Shown here: positions 1 through 7,410 of the stretch, in pieces
How the letters are laid out: each line of letters starts with the position of its first letter
Position numbering within the stretch: the stretch's first letter is position 1
From: an uncultured Solobacterium sp.
GTDB lineage: Bacteria > Bacillota_I > Bacilli_A > Erysipelotrichales > Erysipelotrichaceae
DNA: 20,477 bases
Reading direction: 5' to 3'
Assembly (NCBI GenBank): GCA_900552125.1
Contig: URYK01000047.1
Span: 1-20,477, forward strand
Made by a program: the position numbers and the translations under genes
The notes under the pieces: model-generated
Database searches by the model: none
Told to the model about the DNA's origin: nothing
Seen by the model: only the letters and a program-made list of their open reading frames with translations

Positions 1-10
1 TTAATATCAT
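1..10 (-). CDS. First codons of the next gene, cut by the window edge
   Basis: An ATG at 10-8 (minus strand) is preceded by GGGAGG with a 7-nt spacer, and a good promoter lies further upstream. Only three codons (M-I-L) are inside the window, so the product cannot be identified. In several Firmicutes ftsE lies downstream of prfB, and a start beginning M-I would be compatible, but that is a guess from gene order only. Confidence 0.4.
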
Positions 11-40
11 ATCAATTCCTCCCATCCTTCAATTATCATA

Positions 41-69
41 AATATATCACATATTTAAATAAAAGTGAA
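41..69 (-). promoter_or_regulatory. Sigma-A type promoter for the left-edge gene
   Basis: On the minus strand a TTCACT -35 box (64-69) is separated by exactly 17 nt from a TATATT -10 box (41-46). A TG one base upstream of the -10 gives an extended -10. It lies just after the prfB terminator and about 30 nt before the ATG at position 10, so the downstream gene is probably a separate transcription unit. Confidence 0.6.
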
Positions 70-97
70 TCAAAGAATATACTTATTAACAAACCAT

Positions 98-142
98 AAA
101 AAAACAAACAGCATCGAATATTTCATGTATTCAATGCTGTTT
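98..142 (-). terminator. Rho-independent terminator after prfB
   Basis: A 15-bp stem pairs 128-142 with 106-120, with one mismatch on the DNA and a loop of 7 nt. On the minus strand it is followed by a seven-T run (98-104). It starts 5 nt after the prfB stop codon and closes the secA-prfB transcription unit. Confidence 0.85.
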
Positions 143-146
143 TATA

Positions 147-1251
147 TTAAGAATGTATTTGTGTTTTTAAATAAGCGAAAATAAATTCATCAAGATCTCC
201 ATCCATAACACCTTGCACATCACTTGTCTCATAGTTTGTACGATGATCTTTTACCATAGAATATGGATGGAACACATAAGAGCGAATCTGAGAACCCCAT
301 TCATTTGCTTTTTGTTCTCCCTTGATTTCCGCAAGTTTTGCCTCTTGTTCCTCAATCATCTTCTGATACAAGCGGCTTTTCAAAATACGCAATGCTTCTT
401 CACGATTTTCATGCTGGCTTCTACCATTCTGACATGTTGCTACTAAACCTGTTGGTTTATGTACCATACGAACAGCAGAATCTGTTTTATTAATGTGCTG
501 CCCCCCTGCTCCACTGGCACGTTTTGTTTCCACAATCAGATCTTCTGGTTTAATTTCAATCTCAATTTCATTATTGAATTGTGGCATGACATCTAAAGAC
601 GCAAATGAAGTATGTCTTCTTCCTCCAGAATCAAATGGGGAAATACGAACTAGACGATGTACTCCTTTTTCAGCTTTTAGATAGCCATACGCCATATCAC
701 CTTCCACTAGAAAAGTGACAGATTTGATTCCAGCCTCTTCTCCTGGAAGATAATCTAATACACTAACCTTAAAGCCTTTTTTTTCTGCCCAGCGAGAATA
801 CATTCGATACAACATATCTGTCCAATCACAGGATTCTGTACCACCAGCACCTGGGTGAAGCTCTAGGATAGCACTGGAATGATCATATTCATGAGATAAT
901 AAAATTTTAATCTCGAAATCATCAAAATGTTTTTCCATTTCGTGATATTCTGCCTCAAACAATTCAAATATCTCTTCATCATAATCTTCTTTTAAAAGAT
1001 CATGTGTTTCAACCAAGCCGTTTAGTGCCTGTTCAAGCTTCTCATAGCTTTCCACAATATCCTTGATTCCATTTAGCTGACGTATGATAGTCTGCGCATG
1101 ATTAGGATCACTCCAAAAATCTTCCTGCAGGGTCATACTTGTCAGTTCTTGTATTTTATGTCTTTTCGCGGCTAGGTCAAAGTGACTCACCAAGCTGTTC
1201 TAGCTTTACCTGATGAGTACTCACCTCCTGCTTAATTTCATATAATTCCAT
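147..1251 (-). CDS. prfB: Peptide chain release factor 2, with programmed +1 frameshift
   Basis: RF2 reads UGA and UAA stop codons and triggers peptide release on the ribosome. Translation starts at ATG 1251-1249, 4 nt after the secA stop, with GGAG upstream. It runs 24 codons to an in-frame TGA at 1179-1177 and continues in the +1 frame from GAC at 1178. The joined product is 367 residues, which is the usual RF2 length. The shifted frame carries the SPF tripeptide (in [15 protein letters not shown]) that selects UGA, and the catalytic GGQ in [15 protein letters not shown]. An automatic annotator would probably call only 147-1193 from an internal GTG and lose the true N-terminus. The 4-nt gap to secA suggests translational coupling. 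Identification is certain. The frameshift is inferred from the classical CTT-TGA-C site and the conserved protein on both sides of it. Confidence 0.97.
1177..1191 (-). other. prfB: prfB programmed +1 frameshift site
   Basis: The minus strand reads GGTGAG-TCA-CTT-TGA-C: a Shine-Dalgarno-like hexamer (1191-1186), a 3-nt spacer, the slippery CTT codon (1182-1180) and the in-frame TGA (1179-1177). Geometry and the CTTTGAC core match the known RF2 autoregulation element, in which low RF2 leaves TGA unread and the ribosome slips to GAC. The internal SD is weaker than the usual AGGGGG. A much stronger AGGAGGTGA lies further upstream in the same short frame (1229-1221). Confidence 0.93.
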
Positions 1252-1255
1252 TAGA

Positions 1256-3604
1256 TTACTCCACTTTTTCTTTTCTTTCTACCTGAATTTTCAACGCAAA
1301 GAATACAACTTCACGTGCAATACGTGCCTGCATTTCTTCAAACATTTCATATCCTTCTTGAATATATGCCTGTAACGGATTATTCTGAGCATAAGAACGT
1401 AAATGAATACCATTTCTTAATTTATCCATCATATCAATATGCTCGATCCAGTTACGATCCATGTTACGCAATACAATGTTCTTTTCAAACTGTTTGAATT
1501 GATCACGAATATCTTTGATTTTATCATCATAGATTTGGAAAATTCTTTCTGCACAGTATTTAGAAGTTTCATCTTTTGATTTACCGCGAAGTTCTTCTTC
1601 TTTAATACTATCTTTTTCAAGACCGATTACTTCAAGTCCTTGTAAAACGCCTGCATAATCAACAGCTCCATCGCGACGAGAATGATCCACATTCGCTTCC
1701 ACAATATTTGCGATAGCACGATCGATCATATCACGAACAATACCATGAACATCTTCATTTTCTAATACATAGTTTCTTTGTTCGTACATAATTTCACGCT
1801 GTTTTCTTAACACATCATCATAGTCAAGTAATTGTTTACGCACATCATAGTTGTAACCTTCCACACGTTTTTGTGCCTGTGAAATAGATTTTGTGACCAT
1901 TTTTGATTCGATCTGAGCATCTCCCATAGAGGCAAATAATTTTTCAAATTTATCTCCACCGAAACGAATCATCAATTCATCTTTTAAAGATACATAGAAA
2001 CGAGAATATCCTGGGTCACCCTGACGTCCACTACGTCCACGTAACTGATTATCGATACGTCTAGATTCATGACGTTCACTTCCTAATACAACAAGTCCGC
2101 CTAATGCTCGTGATTCATCCGTCAATTTAATATCGGTACCACGACCAGCCATGTTTGTTGCGATTGTTACAGCTTTTACACGACCAGCTTTCGCAATGAT
2201 TTCTGCTTCACGAGCATGGTTTTTCGCATTTAATACTTCATGAGGAATACGTTCTTTTACTAACATTTCATGAACTAATTCACTTGTTTCAACAGAAATT
2301 GTACCAACTAAGACTGGCTGTCCTTTTGCATACAATTCTTTTACTTCCTTCACAAGAGCCGCAAATTTTAATCTAGGATTAGCAAAAATTGCATCTGGAT
2401 AGTCAATACGCTGTACTGGTTTATTTGTAGGAATTTCGATTACACGCATATTATAGATATCTAGGAATTCTTCTTCCTCAGTTTTTGCAGTACCAGTCAT
2501 ACCTGCCAATTTATCATAAAGACGGAAGAAGTTCTGATATGTAATTGTCGCAAGTGTAGAAGTTTCTTCTTTAATAGAAACGCCTTCTTTAGCCTCAATT
2601 GCCTGATGCAGACCATCTGAATATGCACGTCCTGGCATTGTACGTCCAGTAAACTGATCGACAATTACGATTTCATCATCCTGTACCACATACTCTACTT
2701 CATTTTTCATGATATAGTTTGCCTTTAGAGCCTGTGTGATGTGATGAACTAACTGTGTATGTTCTACATCATATAAGTTTTTCAATTTAAAATAACGTTC
2801 CGCAACAGCTACACCTTTTTCAGTAAGCATGATCTGTTTTGTTTTTTCATCGATTTCATAGTCATCGCCTTTTAAACGTTTCGCAAAGGCATCTGCCTGT
2901 AGGTATAAATTAGCAGTTTTCTTAGCACCACCAGAAATAATCAATGGTGTTCTAGATTCATCAATCAGGATAGAGTCAACTTCATCGACGATGGCAACAT
3001 GTAGACCACGAAGAACACGATCTTTAACTGATGTAACCATATTATCACGCAGATAATCAAATCCTAATTCAGAGTTTGTAGTATAGGTAATATCACAATT
3101 AAATGCTTCTCTTTTCTGAGAAGGTGTTAACGGACGAGAGTTTACTCCTACAGTTAATCCTAGGAAACGATAAATCTGGCCCATCCACTCAGCATCACGA
3201 CCTGCCAAATAGTCATTGACAGTAACTACATGAACACCTTTTCCTTCTAAGGCATTCAGATATACACACATGGTAGAAGTTAAGGTTTTACCTTCCCCAG
3301 TTTTCATTTCCGCAATATCACCCTGATGCATAGCAATTGCACCCATGATCTGTACTTTGTATGGATATTCACCAATGGTACGTCTAGCAGCTTCACGAGC
3401 TGTCGCAAATGCTTCAACAAGTAAATCATCTAAAGATTCTCCATCAGCAAATCTTTGTTTGTATTCCTGTGTTTTTCCTCTTAATTCTTCATCGCTTAAA
3501 GCTTTCATATCATCTGCCAATGCCATGACTTGTTCTGCAGTTTTTTCAAGCTTATACAATGTCTTTTTTTCACCGTTTAATAAACGTTCGATAAAATTAG
3601 CCAT
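1256..3604 (-). CDS. secA: Preprotein translocase ATPase SecA, short C-terminus
   Basis: SecA is the cytoplasmic motor that pushes unfolded preproteins through SecYEG. The 782-residue product begins MANFIERLL. It has the Walker A motif MKTGEGKT at about residues 100-107 and the DEAD-like VDEVD at about 206-210. Further on are the preprotein crosslinking region, the second motor-domain signatures NMAGRGTDIKL and LRGRSGRQGDPG, and the helical scaffold/wing region. It stops at QVERKEKVE, right after the scaffold helices. The C-terminal linker and cysteine-rich zinc domain of many SecA proteins (SecB and ribosome contact) are absent. The start is supported by GGAGGG placed 8 nt upstream. It is cotranscribed with prfB, 4 nt downstream. 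It exports, among others, the signal-peptide proteins encoded elsewhere in this window. Confidence 0.98.
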   Translation of the reverse strand: MANFIERLLNGEKKTLYKLEKTAEQVMALADDMKALSDEELRGKTQEYKQRFADGESLDDLLVEAFATAREAARRTIGEYPYKVQIMGAIAMHQGDIAEMKTGEGKTLTSTMCVYLNALEGKGVHVVTVNDYLAGRDAEWMGQIYRFLGLTVGVNSRPLTPSQKREAFNCDITYTTNSELGFDYLRDNMVTSVKDRVLRGLHVAIVDEVDSILIDESRTPLIISGGAKKTANLYLQADAFAKRLKGDDYEIDEKTKQIMLTEKGVAVAERYFKLKNLYDVEHTQLVHHITQALKANYIMKNEVEYVVQDDEIVIVDQFTGRTMPGRAYSDGLHQAIEAKEGVSIKEETSTLATITYQNFFRLYDKLAGMTGTAKTEEEEFLDIYNMRVIEIPTNKPVQRIDYPDAIFANPRLKFAALVKEVKELYAKGQPVLVGTISVETSELVHEMLVKERIPHEVLNAKNHAREAEIIAKAGRVKAVTIATNMAGRGTDIKLTDESRALGGLVVLGSERHESRRIDNQLRGRSGRQGDPGYSRFYVSLKDELMIRFGGDKFEKLFASMGDAQIESKMVTKSISQAQKRVEGYNYDVRKQLLDYDDVLRKQREIMYEQRNYVLENEDVHGIVRDMIDRAIANIVEANVDHSRRDGAVDYAGVLQGLEVIGLEKDSIKEEELRGKSKDETSKYCAERIFQIYDDKIKDIRDQFKQFEKNIVLRNMDRNWIEHIDMMDKLRNGIHLRSYAQNNPLQAYIQEGYEMFEEMQARIAREVVFFALKIQVERKEKVE

Positions 3605-3679
3605 TTAAGACCCTCCATTACTTCTTTTTTACATATAGTTTCACTAGTTACATATAATAATATCTAGTCTCACTCATTT

Positions 3680-3688
3680 ATTGTACCA
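3680..3688 (-). promoter_or_regulatory. Possible extended -10 element for secA
   Basis: The minus strand contains TGGTACAAT, a TG-N-TACAAT extended -10, about 75 nt upstream of the secA start. No good -35 box lies at the right distance, so this rests on the extended -10 alone. Confidence 0.35.
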
Positions 3689-3959
3689 TAAAGTACCTTT
3701 TTATCCTATAACCGATAGTTGTTTTTAACGTAAAACGCTCATTTTTCTTATTTAACATCTAAATTAGACTTTCAATTCCTGTTTTTTTATTGTTTATATC
3801 TGATAATTGAATGTTTTTTTATTATTTTTCATTAATTTTTTACTAATTTATAACTTTTCCATATAATTTTATTTAGTTTAATTGCTTTTTGAGCATCATT
3901 TGACCTTAAAACAAATGGTTATTTTGACATAATTTATGCTAATTTCAAATTTTTACTCT

Positions 3960-3999
3960 AAAAAAATGACTGTACTTCCATTTGAAGCAAACAGTCATT
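3960..3999 (-). terminator. Terminator after the cold-shock gene
   Basis: AATGACTGT (minus 3999-3991) pairs perfectly with ACAGTCATT (minus 3973-3965), and there is additional CTTC/GAAG pairing inside the loop. A seven-T run follows on the minus strand (3966-3960). It begins 9 nt after the stop codon of the cold-shock gene. Confidence 0.85.
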
Positions 4000-4007
4000 C
4001 TATTTTT

Positions 4008-4205
4008 CTACAGTTTAACGATGTTTTGAGCCTGCAATCCGCGTTCAGTTTCAACTAATTCGAATTCAACTTCAGCATCTGCATCAATTGTTTTAAATCC
4101 TTCCATCATTAATTGTGAGTAGTGGAAAAAAACGTCTTTACCATCTTCTAATTTGATGAATCCGTACCCTTTTTCCTGGTTGAACATTTTTACTTTACCT
4201 TGCAT
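4008..4205 (-). CDS. csp: Cold-shock domain RNA chaperone (CspA family)
   Basis: This 65-residue protein is a complete single-domain cold-shock protein. It binds single-stranded RNA and DNA and melts mRNA structure in the cytoplasm. The two nucleic-acid binding motifs are clear: RNP1 as KGYGFI (residues 12-17) and RNP2 as VFFHYS (about 25-30), followed by the beta-barrel ending in GLQAQNIVKL. The gene has its own promoter and terminator, so it is monocistronic although it sits between comFC and secA. The leader is short (about 38 nt). That is unlike the long thermosensing leader of Escherichia coli cspA, so the same kind of leader control is not evident. The specific paralogue (cspA, B or D) cannot be assigned. 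Confidence 0.96.
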   Translation of the reverse strand: MQGKVKMFNQEKGYGFIKLEDGKDVFFHYSQLMMEGFKTIDADAEVEFELVETERGLQAQNIVKL

Positions 4206-4249
4206 TTCCTATCCTATACCTTTCTATGCTTTTTTATACGCATACTAAC

Positions 4250-4278
4250 ATTATAGACATTTTAAACAAGAAAATCAA
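4250..4278 (-). promoter_or_regulatory. Strong sigma-A promoter of the cold-shock gene
   Basis: TTGATT (4273-4278) and a perfect TATAAT (4250-4255) are separated by 17 nt on the minus strand. Transcription should start about 38 nt before the ATG at 4205. The leader contains a small ATGC/GCAT inverted repeat. Confidence 0.8.
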
Positions 4279-4381
4279 TTACATATTTGTGAACTTTTTC
4301 AAAATTTTTTATCATTTTTTGAAACTTTTTTCTCTTATGTAATGAACTTTCATTTGCCATTTATTACATCATTCATTTTTA

Positions 4382-5050
4382 TCAAAGTATAGAAAACATC
4401 CCCTTTCTTTTCCATCTGTTTTTATCGCAGGAATCGACAAATCTCTGATGCGCACATAGTACAAGTGCTTCAATTTTATAAGGATGATTTTTAAGTAAAT
4501 TATATGAACTAGTTAATGTATTGCCACTTGTACACACATCATCTACCAACAATAATTTCGTATTAGGTAATCTTATATTCGAATTTCTTTTTATTACCTG
4601 GGAAATAAGCACTCTATTCTCATATGTTTGTAAGGATTGTTTGTGATTACTGATTTTATAAAAAGGTTCTATGATAGGTATTTTACAATGACTCAACATT
4701 TCTTTTACTGGCAGAAATCCGCGTTCTATTGTTTTTTCTTCACTAGATGGCATTAACACAATCGTGTAATGTCGAAATCTAGTATTCAGTTTATCCATTA
4801 CATCATAGAAGAATATATCACGAAGAGCTGTATCTAAACCCTCTTTATATTGAAAAATCATATTTTCTAAAAAGTCATTATACAAATAAATCATATGTAA
4901 TGGCATTTTCTGTATTTTTGTTTTTTGATTTAGTACTTCTAATTGTTTACGACAATCCCCACATAATAAAGTATCTTGTTTAAGGTAATCAAAAATCGTT
5001 TGTCCTTTCGTGATATCTTGCATACATAGTCTACACCATGATTCTTTCAT
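4382..5050 (-). CDS. comFC: ComFC-family phosphoribosyltransferase-like competence protein
   Basis: This 222-residue protein belongs to the ComF/GntX group, which works with ComFA in uptake of transforming DNA. Its N-terminus has a four-cysteine zinc-binding pair, C6-x2-C9 and C30-x2-C33. The C-terminal half carries the type I phosphoribosyltransferase PRPP-loop signature LLLVDDVCTSGNTL at about residues 166-179. Its ATG (5050) abuts the comFA stop codon (TGA 5053-5051) without a spacer, so the two are cotranscribed and probably translationally coupled. No clear terminator follows. Homologues lack a well-established enzymatic reaction, so the biochemical role is open. ComFB is absent, as in many Firmicutes outside Bacillus. 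Confidence 0.92.
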   Translation of the reverse strand: MKESWCRLCMQDITKGQTIFDYLKQDTLLCGDCRKQLEVLNQKTKIQKMPLHMIYLYNDFLENMIFQYKEGLDTALRDIFFYDVMDKLNTRFRHYTIVLMPSSEEKTIERGFLPVKEMLSHCKIPIIEPFYKISNHKQSLQTYENRVLISQVIKRNSNIRLPNTKLLLVDDVCTSGNTLTSSYNLLKNHPYKIEALVLCAHQRFVDSCDKNRWKRKGMFSIL

Positions 5051-6199
5051 TCACTCATCTCCATTCATCTTTTTCAATGCGCGTACGCAACGTTCAATAT
5101 CCTTTGTTTTTTTCGTGCATAGAAACAAACCCTTACCTGTAGGCATCTCTATATTTCTTCCTACACGACCTATCATTTGAATTAAACTAGCTTCCTGAAA
5201 CACGATATGGTCTGCATGAAATATCACAACATGAACTCCTTTAATCGTAATTCCTCTTTCTAGGACGGTCGTGGCAATTAAGCATTCATATTTTTTATCA
5301 TGAAACTTTTTTAATATTATTTCCTTACCTTTTGTTTTGGAAGTAAAAGAAGTACTGCGAAAGAGAAATCTAAGCCAAAAGTTTAAACTCTCAGCCATCT
5401 GAATAGTTGGCACAAACACTAAAGTCTGTGCTTTTTCTTTTTTCTGTACGAAAAGAAAACGAAGTAGTAATAGAGTCTGTATAAAAGGTGCACCGGCTAT
5501 TACATCAGGTACAATCAATGGATAGCCATGTGGTCTTTGAAATAGTTCAACCATTGCCAGATTCCCTAATCTTACATTTTCTAACATTTCTTCATCAGGA
5601 GTAGCGGTCAAATATACTTTCTCACCAGTGCAAGCATGTTCCGCAATCTGTTTTAAGACAATGTTCCCTCTGTATGGGAAAGCATCTACTTCATCCATGA
5701 TGAGTAAATCAAAGGTCTGATGATAACGATAGAGTTGATGCATAGTACAAATAATCAAATCTCCCTCCGTTATTTCGGTATAACCTTCACATACAGCAAC
5801 AACTTTTAAAGTAGGAAATGCTAATTGCATACGATCCTTTATTTCCAACACTACTTGTCTTCGACTAATCGCAAAACCTACCTTTTTGCCTAAACTTAGT
5901 GCCTGTTTAATTGTTTCCATCACAAGTTCAGTTTTTCCTGCACCACATGCGGCATACACCAATACATCCTGGTGATGTTTAACATATTCCACAATCTGCA
6001 TAGCACATTTTCTTTGTGCTGGAGTTAATGGATATTTTAACTGATAATCAACATGCATAACTTTTCTCTCAGTTTTCTTTGGTGCTGGTAATTTTCCAGG
6101 TTCCATCCTTCCAAACATAATACATTTACGACAATACCAGCCTATCGCATCTTTAAAGAAATAACGTTCTTCTGTATTTCCACAACGTAAACAATGCAA
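5051..6199 (-). CDS. comFA: ComFA, DNA-uptake DEAD-box translocase/helicase
   Basis: ComFA is the cytoplasmic ATPase thought to pull incoming single-stranded DNA through the ComEC channel. The 382-residue protein starts with a four-cysteine zinc motif (C3, C6, C23, C26). Walker A AACGAGKT follows at residues 83-90, with DEVD in LLIMDEVDAFP near residue 170. The helicase C domain has the ERGITIKG and QMIGRVGR motifs typical of superfamily 2. Translation starts at TTG 6199-6197: a GGAGGTGA Shine-Dalgarno lies at the correct distance and no ATG is better placed. It is shorter than the Bacillus protein, mostly at the N-terminus. comFC follows with no gap. The start region is folded into a terminator-like hairpin (separate entry), so expression may be gated. 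Natural transformation cannot be concluded from these two genes alone. Confidence 0.94.
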   Translation of the reverse strand: MHCLRCGNTEERYFFKDAIGWYCRKCIMFGRMEPGKLPAPKKTERKVMHVDYQLKYPLTPAQRKCAMQIVEYVKHHQDVLVYAACGAGKTELVMETIKQALSLGKKVGFAISRRQVVLEIKDRMQLAFPTLKVVAVCEGYTEITEGDLIICTMHQLYRYHQTFDLLIMDEVDAFPYRGNIVLKQIAEHACTGEKVYLTATPDEEMLENVRLGNLAMVELFQRPHGYPLIVPDVIAGAPFIQTLLLLRFLFVQKKEKAQTLVFVPTIQMAESLNFWLRFLFRSTSFTSKTKGKEIILKKFHDKKYECLIATTVLERGITIKGVHVVIFHADHIVFQEASLIQMIGRVGRNIEMPTGKGLFLCTKKTKDIERCVRALKKMNGDE

Positions 6200-6238
6200 A
6201 AAATCACCTCCATATATCTATACGATATATAAAGGTGA
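6198..6238 (-). terminator. Terminator-like hairpin that contains the comFA Shine-Dalgarno sequence
   Basis: The minus-strand RNA folds 6238-6224 against 6218-6204 into a continuous 15-bp stem with a 5-nt loop and two G-U pairs. A run of U follows directly. The descending arm includes GGAGGTGA, the ribosome binding site of comFA, whose TTG start lies at the end of the U run. On the plus strand the two G-U pairs would be C-A mismatches, so the structure suits only the minus-strand transcript. It lies 27 nt after the galE stop and can act both as the galE terminator and as an RBS-sequestering element. Confidence 0.8.
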
Positions 6239-6264
6239 AATTCCTAAAAGTTTTATTATTTTAT

Positions 6265-7275
6265 TTATTTTGTTTCTTTGCTAACCTGTAAGAAATGCCA
6301 AGCATCTGCACACATTTCTTCTAAACCTTTTTCTGCTTTCCATCCTAATTCTTTAAATGCTTTGTCTGTACTTGCATAGCATTGTGCAATATCACCAGGA
6401 CGTCTTGGATCAATCTGATATGGTACTTCAATATTATTTACACGAGCAAACGTATTCACTACATCTAAAACACTATATCCGTTACCAGTTCCTAAGTTAT
6501 AAGCATCTACACCAATTGGTTCCATTACTTTATTTACTGCATTTACATGTCCTTTAGCTAAGTCAACTACATGAATATAATCACGAACTCCAGTACCATC
6601 TGGTGTATCATAATCATTACCATAAACATGTAAATATGGTAATTCTTTATTTGCTACTTTCACAATATATGGCATCAAGTTGTTAGGAATGTCATTTGGA
6701 CTTTCTCCTAATAATCCACTCTTATGTGCACCAATTGGATTAAAGTAACGTAGTAATGCAATATTCCATTCATGATCAGATACATATAAATCTCTTAAAA
6801 TCTGTTCAATCATTAATTTTGTAGTCCCGTATGGATTTGTTGTTGGCCCTAATGGGAAATCTTCATTAATTGGTACACTAGCAGGATTTCCATAAACTGT
6901 AGCACTTGAAGAAAATACTAGACGTTTACAGTTATGTCTTGCCATTACTTTACATAATGCCAATGCAGACATTAAGTTATTTTCATAGTACATAATTGGT
7001 TTCTGTACAGATTCACCTACTGCTTTATAACCTGCAAAATGAATTGCCGCATCAATCTTATGTTCATTAAAGATTTTTTCTAAAGCTTCTTCATCGCAGC
7101 AGTCATTTTCATAAAATGCAACTTTCTTACCAGTAATGTTTTCGATTTTATCCACTACATTTTTTTGTGAATTATATAGATTGTCGATAATAACGACTTC
7201 ATTTCCTGCTTCTATCAATTCTACACATGTATGACTACCAATAAAACCAGTTCCTCCAGTAACTAAAATTTTCAT
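6265..7275 (-). CDS. galE: UDP-glucose 4-epimerase
   Basis: GalE interconverts UDP-glucose and UDP-galactose (and often the N-acetyl forms) using bound NAD, feeding the Leloir pathway and surface glycan synthesis. The start at ATG 7275 gives a 336-residue protein beginning MKILVTGGTGFIGSH and is preceded by GAGGAGG at good spacing. A TTG 15 nt upstream overlaps that site and is rejected. The Rossmann GGTGFIG motif lies at residues 7-13. The short-chain dehydrogenase catalytic triad is visible as the SSSATVYG serine region (about 122-129), Y149 and K153 in YGTTK. DGTGVRDYIHVVDLA and the RPGD motif are typical of GalE. It appears monocistronic, with its own extended -10 promoter. The NahK-like kinase elsewhere in the window could use the same sugar pathway. 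Confidence 0.97.
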   Translation of the reverse strand: MKILVTGGTGFIGSHTCVELIEAGNEVVIIDNLYNSQKNVVDKIENITGKKVAFYENDCCDEEALEKIFNEHKIDAAIHFAGYKAVGESVQKPIMYYENNLMSALALCKVMARHNCKRLVFSSSATVYGNPASVPINEDFPLGPTTNPYGTTKLMIEQILRDLYVSDHEWNIALLRYFNPIGAHKSGLLGESPNDIPNNLMPYIVKVANKELPYLHVYGNDYDTPDGTGVRDYIHVVDLAKGHVNAVNKVMEPIGVDAYNLGTGNGYSVLDVVNTFARVNNIEVPYQIDPRRPGDIAQCYASTDKAFKELGWKAEKGLEEMCADAWHFLQVSKETK

Positions 7276-7312
7276 CTTTATCCTCCTCAAATCATGTAAA
7301 TCTCACTTATAT

Positions 7313-7321
7313 AGTATAGCA
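7313..7321 (-). promoter_or_regulatory. Extended -10 promoter element of galE
   Basis: The minus strand reads TG-C-TATACT with the -10 at 7313-7318, about 40 nt upstream of the galE ATG. The region 17 nt further upstream (TCGTAA) is a poor -35, so activity would depend on the extended -10. Confidence 0.5.
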
Positions 7322-7376
7322 TAAAACATAGTGATTACGACCATTCTTTCTTAAGAAAATATTGCTTAATACAAAG

Positions 7377-7403
7377 AAAAACTGCTACCTTATCTAGTAG
7401 CAG
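7377..7403 (-). terminator. Terminator after the LRR/InlB-repeat gene
   Basis: CTGCTAC (minus 7403-7397) pairs with GTAGCAG (minus 7388-7382) across an 8-nt loop and is followed by a five-T run on the minus strand. It lies 7 nt after the stop codon at 7411. Confidence 0.85.
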
Positions 7404-7410
7404 CTTTTTA

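Larger units (their letters stand above)
3605..4007 (-). other. 403-bp AT-rich intergenic region between the cold-shock gene and secA
   Basis: No convincing reading frame or RNA gene is visible. The cold-shock gene terminator (3960-3999) lies at the right end and the probable secA promoter and leader at the left end. The middle (about 3720-3950) is homopolymer-rich, almost pure A/T sequence without a clear repeat. Many Firmicutes carry hpf (ribosome hibernation factor) immediately upstream of secA, but no remnant of it is recognisable here. Confidence 0.6.

Noticed and set aside
213..684. Plus-strand reading frames opposite prfB, and similar ones opposite secA, galE, the LRR gene, permease and GH25 gene
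   Set aside because: They lie wholly antisense to strongly conserved genes, lack ribosome binding sites and show no recognisable protein features.
1429..1620. Minus-strand 63-codon frame inside secA
   Set aside because: It overlaps secA in another frame with lysine-rich low-complexity content. It has no start signal and no family resemblance.
4290..4380. Possible terminator after comFC
   Set aside because: ATGTAAT/ATTACAT can pair over a short stem, but no clean U run follows and the rest is homopolymeric A/T. Support is too weak.
6218..6230. Competence (cin-box-like) promoter element TACGATAT near comFA
   Set aside because: It lies on the plus strand relative to a minus-strand gene, matches the streptococcal TACGAATA only partly, and is fully explained by the hairpin arms.
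7276..7290. Longer galE start at TTG 7290
   Set aside because: The added five codons overlap the GAGGAGG site that serves ATG 7275, and GalE proteins begin at MKILVTGG.
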